This document shows, in pieces, positions 1 through 11,770 of a DNA stretch of 64,000 nt. The first letter of the stretch is position 1. Every line of letters starts with the position of its first letter. The notes under the pieces were generated by a model. The model searched no databases and was not told the DNA's origin. It saw only the letters and a program-made list of their open reading frames with translations. The position numbers and the translations under genes are program-made. This stretch comes from Nissolia schottii. Its lineage: Eukaryota; Streptophyta; Magnoliopsida; Fabales; Fabaceae. The stretch is from contig QANU01028853.1 in assembly GCA_003254905.1 (NCBI GenBank), positions 1 through 64,000 of the forward strand, in the 5' to 3' direction.

Positions 1-456
1 TACAGTTGTCCGAAAAATATTCCGGACGCACCCTTGCGCTCTACTAATTTTTCTTTATTAATATTTGAGTCCGGTGAAGGTATTCGGGGAATTATTAGTT
101 TATTAGTTTATTAGTATATTTTACGGTTACTTTCGGTATTCAAAAAAATTCATGATTGGTCCGGAAATCGTCCGAACTGAACCGATTTCCGTTTTACCGA
201 CACTTTAGGTTTCTCATCCATCTCTAGAGGTCGAGAGGAATCATTTGAGTATCAACAGAATTTGAGAATACCCCACTGAATAATTTCTACTGACCTCGCG
301 AGGTTAATTCCTACAAAGGGCTCTAAGAACAGTTATTTGGGGAAATTCTCACTAAGGGATACACTTATAATGTTTTTCTTCTTCCTAAATTCATTTATAC
401 ATTATTTTATTTATTTTTACGAACTTTTACTAAGGGAAAAAATACGGGATGTTACA
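1..456 (-). repeat. Ty3/gypsy-type LTR, 5' part, continuing off the left edge
   Basis: Read on the minus strand this stretch opens at 456 with TGTAACATCCC, the usual start of plant Ty3/gypsy (chromovirus-like) LTRs. It runs to the window edge without coding sequence. It abuts copia integrase-like sequence at 457, so it appears to have inserted into the copia element to its right. The rest of the gypsy element and the other half of the copia would lie to the left, outside the window, so a target-site duplication cannot be tested here. The family call rests on the terminal motif and general LTR style only. Confidence 0.55.
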
Positions 457-3332
457 CTTGTCGCTTCCAAGGGAAAGATTATGAACAAAACATGTGGAAC
501 CAAAAACACTGGGAGGAACCACATAAAGAGTGGCCTGAGGATACAAAATGTTGTGAGGAACCTTATCACCAAGAGTAGTAGATGGCATACGATTGATTAA
601 ATAACATGCAGTAACAACAGCATCACTCCAAAATTTCAATGGTACTGTAGCATTAATTAATAAAGTCCGAGCTGTATCTATCAGATGATGATGCTTACGT
701 TCAGCCACACCATTTTGTTGTGGTGTATGAGGGCAACTAGATTGATGAACGATGCCGTGAGATGCCAAGAATGAAGTAAACGGCATAGAAAAGTATTCTT
801 ATGCATTATCACTGCGCAGAACTCGAATATTTTTGCCAAACTAATTATTGATCTAAACACAAAAGGTCATAAAAATGTCAAATAACTCAGACCGATCTTT
901 CATTAAAAACAACCAAGTATATCTTGAAAAATCATCAATGAAAGTAACATAATACTTGAATCCCAAAACTGACGTAACACGACTGGGACCCCAAACATCA
1001 GAATGAACGAGGTCAAACGGTGATTTTGCTCGACTACTAGTACTAGTTGGAAAGGATGCCCTAACATGCTTTCCAAGTTGACACGACTCACACTCCAAGA
1101 ACTTCAAATGAGAAAGCTTCGGAACCATCTGCTTCAATCTTCCAAGACTTGGGTGACCCAAACGACGATGCAAAAGATCAGGAGACTCTGAGATTGCGCA
1201 TATTGTTGATTGATGAGGCTGGAGGTAATAGAGACCACGTGATTCATATCCAACTCCAATCGTCTGTCCTGTACTCCGGTCCTGTATAAGAAAAGAATCG
1301 GAAATAAAGGTTATGGAACAGTTCAGAGTACGAGTGAGCTGGCTGATAGAAGTTAAGTTAAAGGGGGAACCAGGTACAAATAAAACTGAGTGTAAGGACA
1401 AAGATGAGGAAGGTGAAGCTTGACCAATGCCCAAGACCCGAGCTTTAGATCTACCAGCAAGAGTAACACTATGAGATGCTTTAAGAGGTGACAATTTAGT
1501 GAAAAAGGAAGGATTACCAGCCAAGTGATCAGAAGCACCAGAATTTAAAATCCACGATCCAGCAGATTGGGAGAGACAAATGGTAGAATTACCAGCATGT
1601 GCTACAGTGGCTGAGGAAGAGGACTGTTGGGCTGCCTTAAATTGAAGGAATTCCTTGTATTCACTGGCGGAAAGGACATGACCTTCCGCAAGTTCCATCT
1701 TTGGGTCAGTAATAAGTACTGGAGACTGAGCAACATTGGCAGTGGTTTCGCTAGGAAACCCATGTAAAGAGTGGCAACGATCCTGAGTGTGTCCATACTT
1801 GTCGCAGTAGGAACAATGGAGATCACTTCTTCCTCTACCATTACCACTACCAAAATTGCTACGTCCTCGACCCCGACCTCGACCTCGACCTCGACCTCGA
1901 CTTCGACCACGACCATGGCCAAATGAGTTAGAGGCCAAAATAGAGGACTCAAAGGCCGTTTGAGAAACAATCTCTGGTGGCGGAACCCTTAATAAACGAC
2001 CAATAAGTTCTATAACTATAGGAATATTAGGATTTGTCAGAGTTTGATTCCGAACAGATTCATAGTCTTTATGGAGGCCATGGAGAACGAATACCATAAG
2101 CATATTATCAAGCTTCTTTGACATTTCTTTTGCATCATCTTTCTCTAACATGGACTTGATTTCATCACAACACGACTGGGCCTTGTTCAGATAGGAGGGC
2201 AAATCAGAGTCTGTCATATGAAGAGATGCTAAACTTCGAACGGTTTCATAAAGCCTTTGAATGTCATTAGCATAGACAGTTTCAGTTTTCGTCCAAATGT
2301 CATAGCAAGTCTTGTAAGTGCGAAAGTGAACCATCAGGCTAGGCTCAATAGACTGCCATAATACAGATACAAGCTGAGCATCAACCTTCTTCCAGTCTTC
2401 TTTCTGATGAGCAGCAATGTCAGATTCCTTGGTAGAAAGGTGGTCAGATAATCCTTGACCCATAAACCAAATTTCAACAGCATCACGCCAACTCAAATAG
2501 TTCTTCCCATTAAGTCTTTCCGAGGTAATGGTAGGATTTCCAGAAAAAGCATAAGATAGCAAACTCTTCTTTTTGGATTGATCTTCAGCCATGGATAAGA
2601 TAGAAAAAACAGACCAGAGAAAAAAGAAACAGCACAACAACAAACAAAGGATACCTCCTCTCTTCAAAACAAAAGGAAACAGCACAACAACTCACCAACG
2701 CAAATAGCGGATACCTCCTCCTCTCTCTACTCTCTGCCAGCTGACATCGGCGACAACATCACGGCCCTGCGGACGACCGTGCGACGACAGAGGCTCTGCA
2801 ACCACGGCCAGCTCTTCCGTGAACGACGACGATAGCAGCGGCAGCAACTCTCCGCGCGGACCCAACAACCAAAAGGGGTCAGAAGAGAAGGAGGAAGGGT
2901 GGGCGACCAGAACCTAGGTGGCGCGTTGCCGGAAAAAGCTCTGGAAGGCGGCGCATGTCCCTCACGCGCCCGTTAAGTCTCGGAGTTGTGGCGGCGCGTG
3001 GCAGGGTGAAAGGACGCGAAACTCCGGTGCTGCCGCGATCGGCGGTGGTCGGTTCAGGTGGCGGTGGTCATGAGGTCACCGGAGCATAATGGGTTAGGGC
3101 ATGGTGGTGGAGCAGAATGGGTTAGGTAACCGTGAATAGTGAAAGGGGGAGGAACCCAGGAGCTCTGGCTCTGGATACCAACTTGAAGCTGAATATTTCT
3201 TATTATATTTCATCAGAAAACTTTACAATATATAGATATAATAATAAAGAGATAAAAGGAAACTAAATCAATCATGCTAATACAATCCTAAAATAGATAA
3301 ATTAAATCTTGTCAAATATTAACAAATATTCA
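457..3332 (-). mobile_element. Ty1/copia retrotransposon, broken, 5' half only
   Basis: This is an old Ty1/copia element on the minus strand. In element order it has a short 5' LTR (3190-3332), a primer-binding site resembling the initiator-Met tRNA site (3168-3180), a leader of about 580 bp, a gag region with a CCHC zinc knuckle and an Arg-Gly-rich tract (roughly 1800-2590), then protease and integrase regions out to 457. Reverse transcriptase, RNase H and the 3' LTR are absent from the window because a gypsy-type LTR interrupts the element at 456/457. It is a fossil with at least two breaks. The fairly well kept gag suggests moderate age. Confidence 0.85.
3190..3332 (-). repeat. 5' LTR of the copia element
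   Basis: The 143-bp segment starts TGAATATTT and ends AAATATTCA, a perfect 9-bp terminal inverted repeat with TG/CA ends. It sits directly beside the primer-binding-site match (3168-3180 on the minus strand, reading TGGTATCCAGAGC). Both observations fit a short copia LTR. The partner LTR is not in the window, so its age cannot be estimated from LTR divergence. Confidence 0.7.
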
Positions 3333-3814
3333 ACATATATATATGCACATCAATGAACAACCTAAAAGTTACAGCCAACATAAAAATATGAATAAAGTTA
3401 ATGATAATAATTTCCCCTATATATTTCCAAATAATGGTCAATACAATCACTAACATGTATTTATTAACAGAAATATGAGTTAAAATGTGAAATTATATCT
3501 CTATGTATTGAGGCTTTTGGTGATACAATTAAAGGAATGCAATATAAGCAAGAACTTAAAAAGCCACTTGCCTCTTGATCTTTTGCTGTTTGCTCTCAGC
3601 CTGTGATTGTCACAGTTACATTTGGCTATGACTGTGAAGTGTTATCACATTTGTAGAACAAAGTTGTTCACAGCTCACCTGCTGAGACAATCTTTTGGGA
3701 ATGTATTACAAAATTTCAGGTGTTCCATCGGTACAACTTTAGCCAGAGTCATCAAAGAAGAAGTTCAACAGGAAATCTATTTCCCCAGGTTCAGTTTCAG
3801 GGCAGAATAACCAA
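3333..3814. other. Intergenic, 3' side of the PPR gene
   Basis: AT-rich sequence between the copia LTR and the stop codon of the PPR gene. The part nearest 3814 is presumably the 3' UTR of that minus-strand gene. A short plus-strand open frame at 3607-3810 has no recognisable domain and is not called. Confidence 0.5.
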
Positions 3815-6284
3815 TCATTGTGTTACATACCTTTCATTCAGTTCATGAGTTGACATAGAGTATGTCTCAGGATGTAAATGACATCCATTCTTCTCCATAA
3901 GTTTCAGTAATTCAGAGCATTGATCAACATATCCATTCTGAATTAAGCCATCAATTAACACTTTCCAAGCCACTTCATTGGAATTATACCCACAGCGTAG
4001 CAAACTATGAAACACTGCCTCAGCCTTCTCATTGTTTCTTTGTTCAAAAAGCCCACAAATGAGAAGCTTACAGGATTCTACATATGCAAAATGACTGCAT
4101 TCCATCATAGAATCAAACAATTGCACTGCTTCCTCATACATTCCCCGCTTGCAGCAACCACTGAGAAGATAGTTATGAATATTTTCAGAGGGAGAGATTC
4201 CACTTTCTCTCATATGATTAAACAATCTGAAGGCTACATCCAAGTGTTCCAATTTGCAAAGTCCTTTGATAAGCTTAGCGTATGTGTTTATGTCAGGCAC
4301 ACAGCCGTATTCGACCATTTTCTCAAAGAGGGAGGTTATGATTTCGAAGTCAATCATGTTCCATAAATCTGCATTGTCAACTGAGATGTTAGTTGAACTT
4401 GGATCAATTCCCACAACATTATTGCCTTCCTTCTTATGTTTATCATTTATTAGATGCTTCATTAGGATGGAATATGTTTGATGAGAAGGCTCACAACCAG
4501 CATTGAACATTTGTTTGAGAACACCAAATGCACTATCTAGTAGTCCTATACACCCATATGCATTAATTAATAAATTATAGACCATGGAGTCTAGCAATAT
4601 GCCTTCTTTTTTAATCTTGACCACCAAATCCTCAGCTTCCTGTAATCTTCCTTGGCTGCAATATGCCTTAATAAATGCAGTATATGTGACCACATTAGGC
4701 TGATATCCAGAAGAAATCATTTGGTTGAGAATCCCATAAGCTCGGTCAAAGTCTCCTTGCTTTAATGCTTCCTCAATGAGCATTGTATATGTGTGGACAG
4801 TGGGTTTTACATCAAACTTTACCATGCCATCCACCAATAACATTGCATCTCGCATTTTTCCCTCTTTGCGTAAGCCGTCTATCAATGCATTGAAAGTGGT
4901 TGAGTTCAGCAAACATTCCTCAGCAAGCATCGTTTTGAACAATGAATGGGCATCTTCAACTTTCCCTGCTTTGCAGTACCCATCAATCAAGGCTGTATAT
5001 ATGTATTCATTTCCTTCAACACGTTTTTCCTTCAGGGACTCAAAGATCTGACGTGCTGTTTCAACTCTGCCCATTCTACAGAGACATTCTATAAAAGTAT
5101 GAAAAGTCCACTGATCAGGGCTGAAACCATCTTTTACCATCAAATGAAACAGCCGAGAGGCACTATCCGCTATACCTGCTTTACACAGCCCGTGGATTAA
5201 CGTGTTATATGTAATGAGGTTAGGTGACAACTTACTTGCAAACATTTTATTAAGCAGTGCCATTGCCCTGTCCATGCTTTTGCCCCTGCAATATCCACAA
5301 ATCAGTTCATTAAACGTACAAGCATTCAGACAAACTTTATTTGACTCCATCAGACCCAAAATACCCATCGCTTCCTCCATCATTCCGTGCTTACAATACC
5401 CAGCAATCAAGGCATTGTATGGCACAACACTATGAGCCAACCCTTTCTCCAGCATTTGGTTCAACATTCTCCTCGCCTCGTCCATCTTGCCTACCTTACA
5501 GAAGTGATCAATCAACACAGTATAAGTATAAACATTAGGCTGACAACCTTCCTCCACCATCTCATCGAAAAACCTTAGCGCTTCTTTTTCCTTACCCAAC
5601 TCAAAAAAAGCATCGATGAGTACTGTGTAAGTACGAACCGTGGGAAAGCAATCATCCTTCTTCATTTGCACAAACAACTTGTGAGCCTCATCAAGCTGGC
5701 CAGATTCACAAAGCCCATGTATAAGATTAGTATACGAAACCTCATTCCTCCGGCGCCCAATCTCCGGCATTACCCGGAACACACTATATGCCTTCTCCAC
5801 ATTTCGATTCTTGCAGTAACCCAATATCAGCGAAGTGTAAGTAAATGCATCAGGACAAAAACCACCTTTCAACAACCTAGTAACCCAAATTTCCCCAACC
5901 ACCATGTTCCCCAACTTGCAATAACCATTCAGCATTGTATTGAAAGTAATCAAATTAGGCAAAACCCTATCATCAGCCAACATCTCATCATACAACAGGT
6001 TCATTTCATCAATCATACCAAAACGCAACAAGCACATAAGGAGCCGGTTATAGGAAGTAACAGAAAGCCTAAACCCTAGATTACCATCACCACCTTCACC
6101 ANGAGAGGATGATGAAGAGCTTGGGAGGGAGATCGGTGAGGTCGTGGGGTTGTTGGGGAAGTGGGTGTGGGTTTGGGTTTGGGTTCGGGTTAGGGTGGGG
6201 GAGAGAGGCGACTGAAGAGAAGGGTTTGAGGTGGTGGTGGTGATGGTTAAGGAGGAGAGTGAAAAGGGGCGTGGGCTTTCTCAT
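3815..6284 (-). CDS. P-class pentatricopeptide repeat protein (At5g65560-like), assembly gap near N terminus
   Basis: This intronless gene encodes about 19 tandem 35-residue P-type PPR motifs, with typical starts such as TYTVLIDAF, TYNTLIHGLCK and IYTALIDGYCK. P-class PPR proteins bind organelle RNA and act in its stability, splicing or translation. The uninterrupted frame from 6037 gives 740 residues. An upstream start at 6284 opens a Ser/His/Pro-rich leader of about 60 residues that looks like an organelle-targeting peptide and ends in PPKLFIIL. Leader and body are in different frames and meet at a single N at 6102. The Arabidopsis relative, as I remember it, is about 915 residues and carries roughly 100-120 residues between these two points, so the N probably hides a gap rather than a real frameshift. 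A 20-residue insert-like stretch near residue 520 (VGIDPSS region) is shared with that relative. The exact RNA target is unknown. Confidence 0.9.
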
Positions 6285-6781
6285 CTAAAAGCCATGAAAC
6301 GCAGTGAGGGTAGTGGAATTACATGGAAGGATGATGATGATGCGATGAAATGGGAAGTGGTGACTGGAGAGAGAGAGAGAGAGAGAGAGAGAGGCGGTGG
6401 TGGTGGTGGAGTGATTTGGGCCAAAGGTAAGCAAGATGCGTATCGCAACAGGATGTACAACAAGATGCATTCGAATTAGAAGTTGATATAGGGACATGGC
6501 GTTAATATAGTGAGATTGCATGAACAAGGAGAAAACACTACAAAAACACGTATTTAGAAAACTTAATAAATCAACATACAAATCAACTTAGCCACCTCTC
6601 ATCAGTGATAAATACCATTCACGAGAATGGACATGTAAGTTAAGTTTCTCAAATATTTTTCATAACAGACAACGACAAACCAGTAGATCTATTTTCCCAG
6701 AAAACAAAATGCATTTTTAATTCCACAACCAAAAAAAAAATTTAATTCATGCAATGTCATGGCAGATGATAGATACCGTTT
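6285..6781. other. PPR gene upstream region with (GA)n microsatellite
   Basis: This divergent stretch separates the start of the PPR gene (6284, -) from the end of the CCCH exon (6782, -). It holds a perfect (GA)13 run at 6367-6393 followed by a GGT repeat, about 85 bp upstream of the PPR start codon. GA/CT runs are common in plant promoters and 5' UTRs. Nothing else is recognisable. Confidence 0.5.
6367..6393 (+). repeat. (GA)n microsatellite
   Basis: A perfect 27-bp GA dinucleotide run directly upstream of the PPR coding region, on the side of its promoter or 5' UTR. Confidence 0.9.
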
Positions 6782-7313
6782 TCACTCAAAATCATGAGAA
6801 AATTTGCACATCTCCCCAAAGTAGCACAACCCTCGGGCATAATATCTGCATATCTGTCTTCTCTTATAGTTTTCTCCGTTGTTCATCGACCCAAGAACGT
6901 GATGTGTTCTCTCTGTAAACCGGTGTCTCTCAGCGTTAAAACCGTGGTCATTATTGAAAGTACTCCCACAATAAGCTGAGCATTTCCAAGCTTGTTGCTG
7001 ATCATGCAGACGGCGAACATTAAATGATGTTTTTCCTGCATCAATGGGTTTTTTCCCCAGCTGATCAGATCCCACTACCACAGTTTTAGAACCAAAGGGT
7101 CTGTCACGCCGTTCAGTTGCGGCTGCTGATGTATTTGCAATAGCACAAGACATTTCTTTTCCTGTACCGATGGCAGATGAAGCTGAATTTCGAGATTGAA
7201 ATGCTGGCTTTTCTGGATTAGTGGATGTGTCTGTTTCTTGGGGTTGACACTGTGGTGTTGGCCTGCTTGAATGTGATTGATGTTGGCGCCTTACTGAATC
7301 CTTATCGGTGACC
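6782..7313 (-). CDS. CCCH zinc-finger protein, terminal exon only
   Basis: An open frame of 177 codons runs from a good splice acceptor (tttag at 7314-7315, minus strand) to a stop at 6782. The frame stays open back to the acceptor, and the first base completes a split codon, so this reads as a last exon and not a whole gene. Its C-terminus carries CRYYARGLC followed by CKFSH, a C-x7-C-x5-C-x3-H zinc finger of the CCCH type, which typically binds RNA. The rest is polar and rich in Ser, Thr and Gln. No matching upstream exon is evident. A single N at 7547 and a LINE remnant from about 7850 lie on that side, so the 5' exons may be lost in an assembly gap or cut away by insertion. It could be a pseudogene. 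Confidence 0.5.
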
Positions 7314-7849
7314 CTAAAACATGCTCAGAATGCAGAAGTACATGACATTATTTTATTAAACATAAACAGTTAGCACTGATGAGTGATGAGGTAGAAGATA
7401 ATGTTTTAAACCCATAAATATTTATGGCACCTATTTTTCATAATTGTTTTTCTCTTTTCCTTTCTCTGTATCCTTACTTCTCTATCTGCTCTAGCAACGG
7501 ATGCCCTTGAGTGCTTCTCTACCAACATTTCCTGTCTTTTTCCTTCNTAGTGTGTTGGTTTCATGGTCTTGCTTTTCTTCTTTTTCGTTTTCGTTTTCAT
7601 TCAAGGTTGAAACTATGTGTGCTGATGTTGTTGTGGTGGAGGGACCATGATGGATTTGGAATCTGTTTTATTAGGATGTGTTGTTATTGATGACGATGTT
7701 GTGGATATTGTTGATTGTTAATCCAAGGAGCAGTGGAGTAGTAGCTATTTCTGTTTCTCATATCTCTTCATCGTGCCTAAGATGGAAATCACATGGAATG
7801 GAAGGTAAATGAGAAAGCAGCAACATTAGGCACCACTTCCAAGGCCAAG
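7314..7849. other. Uncharacterised stretch with single-N gap at 7547
   Basis: No gene is supported. The N at 7547 resembles the one at 6102 that hides missing coding sequence, so the true length here is uncertain. A (TTTTCG)n-like tract lies near 7585-7600. Confidence 0.4.
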
Positions 7850-9960
7850 CGCATTTGAGACAAACATCTGTGATCAAGTGCAGAAAAGCAATGCTTCCAT
7901 TCTTTGATTGGTGGGGACACAATTTATACCAGTTGGAAAACCAAACATTCTCAATGTTAGTTGACCATCTATTAGAGATTGTGAAACAGAAATGGTCGTT
8001 GCGGGCTTTTAGTTATAGTGGAAAAATTATTGATCTGCATATCTCAAGAAAAAAAAGGTCTAAAATCCCCCCCTTTTGCTTTGGTCTGGTTTGAGAAAAA
8101 GAGGAAGCTTTGAGTGCTATTGAAAAGATGAATGGCAATACAATGAAGGGAAAATCATGTGCAATCTAAGAAGAAGGCTATGACTGAGGTAAAATCCCAT
8201 CTCCAATGGACAGCAAAGGTCGTTCCTCAGATTGTGTTGGAATGTTATGCTGAGGAAAGGAAAAGGGTTAATGGCAATTTGACCCTATATGAGGGAAAGG
8301 CTTGATAAAAGTATCATTGGTGAATTAAGTGTTCCCTTAGCCGTAGACATTGTTGCTAAATATCTTGCGAGGGATTGGAGAACAATTTCTCAGTTTTGGA
8401 CATGAGATCCAATAAATTCTTGATAACATTTGAAACAATTGAAGATAGAGAAGATGCTTTAAATTTTGGAAGGGATCTTTTGTTGAACCATTTCGAAGTT
8501 ATTCGGGATTGAGAATAGAGGGTTGTCACTTGTCACACTAACAAGAAGAGTTTGGTTAGAGTTTGTGGGTATACCACCACAGGCTTGGATTGAAGCTACC
8601 TTGTTGAAAATAGCAAAGCAATGGGGGAGAACCAATATTTGTTGAGAAGAAATCCATACTGCAAATATATTTCTCTTCGTCAAATGTACTAGTTGAAAAT
8701 CCTGCAATGCCCACCATCCAGGAGTGCATGTACTTGTTTGTGGAAGAGAAACTTTTTTATGTCTTTGTCAAGGAGCTGAGTCAAGTTCCTCCGGAAATGT
8801 CAATTGCTTATAATACTTAAAAAGGTGTTGTAGATACAGAGGTAAGAAACCATGGATTTTTCTCTGAATATCAATAGTCTGGTAAAGAGGGAAGGAATAT
8901 GAACAGACAAGAAGAGACAGAGAGAACTAAAACTCCCAATGATGAGTCAATAAATGATACTCATGAATATGAAAAATGAAGTTATGTTAAATGAGAATGT
9001 TATTTCCCATAATAAAGTAAATAATGGCGTGGATGGTAATATCGATGGTGCAACACAAACTCATACAATAACTTTCTTTGATGATAGAAAAATAGATGAT
9101 GAAATAGCCTCTATATTAAGGGTTGGGTCTCTTAACCCAAATGGAATTATTTCCAAAGGTTTTTCTAGTCAAACATCTCTTAAAAGTTGTTCCCAATATT
9201 CTCCCTAGGTTTGACAAGATTAACCAAATTAGGATTCCTGATTCACCCCTATTCAAAGTTGCATTTGCATCAAGAGAAGAACAGGAAAATGTCATCTTTG
9301 AATCTGATTCAGAAGCAATCTCATGGGATTTGGGTAGGGCGATGGGCTTCTACTCTAGTGAATATGAATCAATTATCTGAGTAATCAAGTGAGTGAAAAT
9401 TGCGAGAAAGGCTAAAGCATAGGAAATCCTTCAGCGGAAGAAGATTTTGAAGCAAAAATCGAAGTCTCGAGGTAACTTATCTTCATCTGAATGAAGTTTC
9501 TTTGCTAGAATGTTAAGGGACTCGGGGGGATGGAAAAGTTGTTGCTCTTAGGAAGATTGTGAGAAAGAAGTGTGCATCTATGGTAGGGGGGCTTTGGCTA
9601 CAATCAAATTTGAAACTTAGAAAGGAAGGGCAAATTGATGATTCTAATGTAGAATTATGCGGTTCTTGATGTGTTTGGTGAATTTGGTTGAGCTATAGGT
9701 TTCGCATTCTCGGTGTGATTTTTGGAAGTATCAAGTCAGAGTAGTAAGCAGTGGATCTTTCCAAATTGGTCAAAGTTTTAGTGGTAGGTGTTGGTGGTGA
9801 TCATTTAGTAGGGATCTTGTGGCATGGGTCTGAGGTTATAGCAATCTTTGTTAGGGGATCTATTTATCAATAGAAATTGGGTGTTCAACTTTTAGCTTTA
9901 TTATCGTTTAGTGGTGCATCCTTGTAATAGGTAGTTTTGTTTGTGCACCCTAGCCAAGTC
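7850..9960 (+). mobile_element. L1-type LINE remnant (ORF1 with RRM/DUF4283-like part, start of ORF2 endonuclease)
   Basis: Conceptual translation in shifting frames gives the elements of a plant L1 ORF1. Around 8010-8160 there is an RRM-like stretch (GKIIDLHISRKKR, then EEALSAIEKMNGNTMKGK). Around 8400-8700 there is a region with LITFETIEDREDALNF and RVCGYTT, like the DUF4283 part of legume ORF1 proteins. Near 9500 a WNVKGLGG-like start of the ORF2 endonuclease appears (NVKGLGG is visible), and its similarity fades by about 9900. Many stops and frameshifts interrupt it. Reverse transcriptase is absent, so the 3' part is missing, unlike the common 5'-truncated LINE. Edges are approximate. Confidence 0.6.
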
Positions 9961-9998
9961 AAAACGTGATGGTTAGAATGTTGTTCTTTGAGGCAACG

Positions 9999-10733
9999 CT
10001 TGTTTAGTGAGACAAGACAAAAATACAAGGACACGGGGACAAAAATCATGTTTGTTTACAATAAAATTTGTGTTCCATAACAAAAAATTTATGTATTTTT
10101 TCAATTTATTTGGAACATAAAGACAGGGATAGAAATTTAATGAACATTTGATTTTCAATTTTACCCATGACATATTCTTATTGGCTATTTTGCCGAACAA
10201 GTCCAACCACTCACCATCGTAATCACCATCAACGTGGCCACCATCACCTCTGCCACCAACGTGACTGCCACCGCTACTAGCAGATCCACCACCACCAACT
10301 GCATTCACCACCACCTCCGCCACCAACGTGGCCACCACCACCTGACCCCCCCAATTGCAATTACCACTACCTTCGCCACCAACGTGACCACCACCATCAC
10401 CAACCACAATCACCACCACCTGTGCCACCAATGTGGCCCTCACCACTATCAACCGCAATCAGCATCACCTCTGCCAGCAACGTGGCCACCACCACCAACT
10501 GCAATCACAACGAAGGGGTAGATGGCGTCAGAATTTCAGGAGGAAAGAAGGAGGAATGAGGAAGAAAGGAACAAAGGGTTTTTTGGGGATAATTTTTCAC
10601 ATTTTTTTATGTTTTCTACCACAAAACCAAACAGGATACATATCCAATAAATTGTGCCTTGTATATCATCACCAAATAGAATATTAGACTAACTTTTAGT
10701 CTTATATTTTAGTCCTATCTCAGCAACCAAACA
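9999..10733. repeat. Inverted-repeat (MITE-like) element carrying a CCACC minisatellite
   Basis: The left end (TTGTTTAGTGAGACAAGAC) and the reverse complement of the right end (TTTGGTTGCTGAGATAGGAC) form imperfect terminal inverted repeats of about 30 bp. The interior at 10215-10500 holds about six imperfect copies of GCCACCAACGTGGCCACCAC at 48-67 bp spacing. A related shorter element without the minisatellite is at 31252-31634. The open frames through the minisatellite (His/Thr-rich or Gly/Val-rich) are products of the repeat. The superfamily is not resolved because I could not define a clean target-site duplication. Confidence 0.5.
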
Positions 10734-10947
10734 CAATCTAATTGAAGACCTTGGTTAGATTGTCACTCTTCAATTAGAGTAGAGTGGACTCTTGGCCTCA
10801 TGGTATGGATAATGAATTCCCCATGGTTGATGATCAAGGAATACAATCTCAAATTCGATATTCCCCCAAAAACATTTATAATTTTGTTGAAGATGGACGG
10901 GTATGGCTAACAATGGAAGGGGTGGGGGAAAAATAGAGAAGGACTTA

Positions 10948-11415
10948 AGTGCATGTTTAGAAACCACTCAAAACAACTTTTATTTTATAACAAAATATTT
11001 TTGAGAAAATGAAAGTTGTTTGGCCAACCAAAAAAATTCAGCAACAACTTTATTTTAGTAAAACTTTAAGTTGTTTTTATGCAAAAAGCTAAAGCTTTTG
11101 TTTTGGACATTCTCAAAGAAAAACATTTTTCTTTCATGATTAAAAAAATATTTTTCACATGTTTTTACTAAATTAACTGTAACAATTAAATATTATATAA
11201 TATAAATAAATTATTTCATTTTTTTTAGTAATTTATCATACAAAAGCGATTATTTTTATACAACTAAAATAAAACAGATTATCTTAAAATTACTTTTTAG
11301 ATGAAATATCCAAACATAACTTGATTATCACATAATCGATTATATTAAAAAGCAATTATTAAAATAAGTGATTATTGAAATAAGTTTAAATTTTCAACTT
11401 TTCCTAACACACACT
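10948..11415. repeat. MITE-like element, 468 bp
   Basis: The left end reads AGTGCATGTTTAGAAA, and the reverse complement of the right end reads AGTGTGTGTTAGGAAA, a 15-16 bp imperfect terminal inverted repeat. The interior is AT-rich and non-coding. No convincing target-site duplication was found. Confidence 0.4.
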
Positions 11416-11430
11416 AAGTCAAGACATTCC

Positions 11431-11770
11431 CTTATTTGGAAGTTTAGTGAGGGAAGGGAAGGAAAATAAATTCATTCCCTCCTTGACCACCCTCCTCTAA
11501 AATTTAGAGGATCACAAAATGAGAGTTTTGAGTGGTAAGGGAGGAACAAAGTGATGACACTCCTTAATTATTTCACTCTTTCATATTATGTTTCACAATT
11601 TGGATTTGGATCCTATAAGTGAGAGATTTTACTATTGAATTAATAAAGTGATATGAGTCCCACCTTTTGTTTTATTGATCCAATAGTAAAATCTATCATT
11701 TTATCATCTAAAGTGAGAAATCTCATTTTAGATTTGTCACTTCCCATTGCCATCCTTCCAAACATAACAT
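11431..11770. repeat. MITE-like element, about 340 bp
   Basis: The left end (TTATTTGGAAG, then GAGGGAAGGGA) and the reverse complement of the right end (TTATGTTTGGAAG, then AATGGGAAGTGA) resemble each other over about 30 bp. The interior has further short inverted repeats around a motif ATTTTACTATTG/AATAGTAAAAT. Non-coding. Confidence 0.4.

Noticed and set aside
4007-6079. Several plus-strand open frames of 60-137 codons
   Set aside because: They lie antisense to the PPR coding sequence and have no domain signals.
9973-10521. Gly/Val-rich (-) and His/Thr-rich (+) open frames
   Set aside because: Both are translations of the CCACC minisatellite in a MITE-like element.
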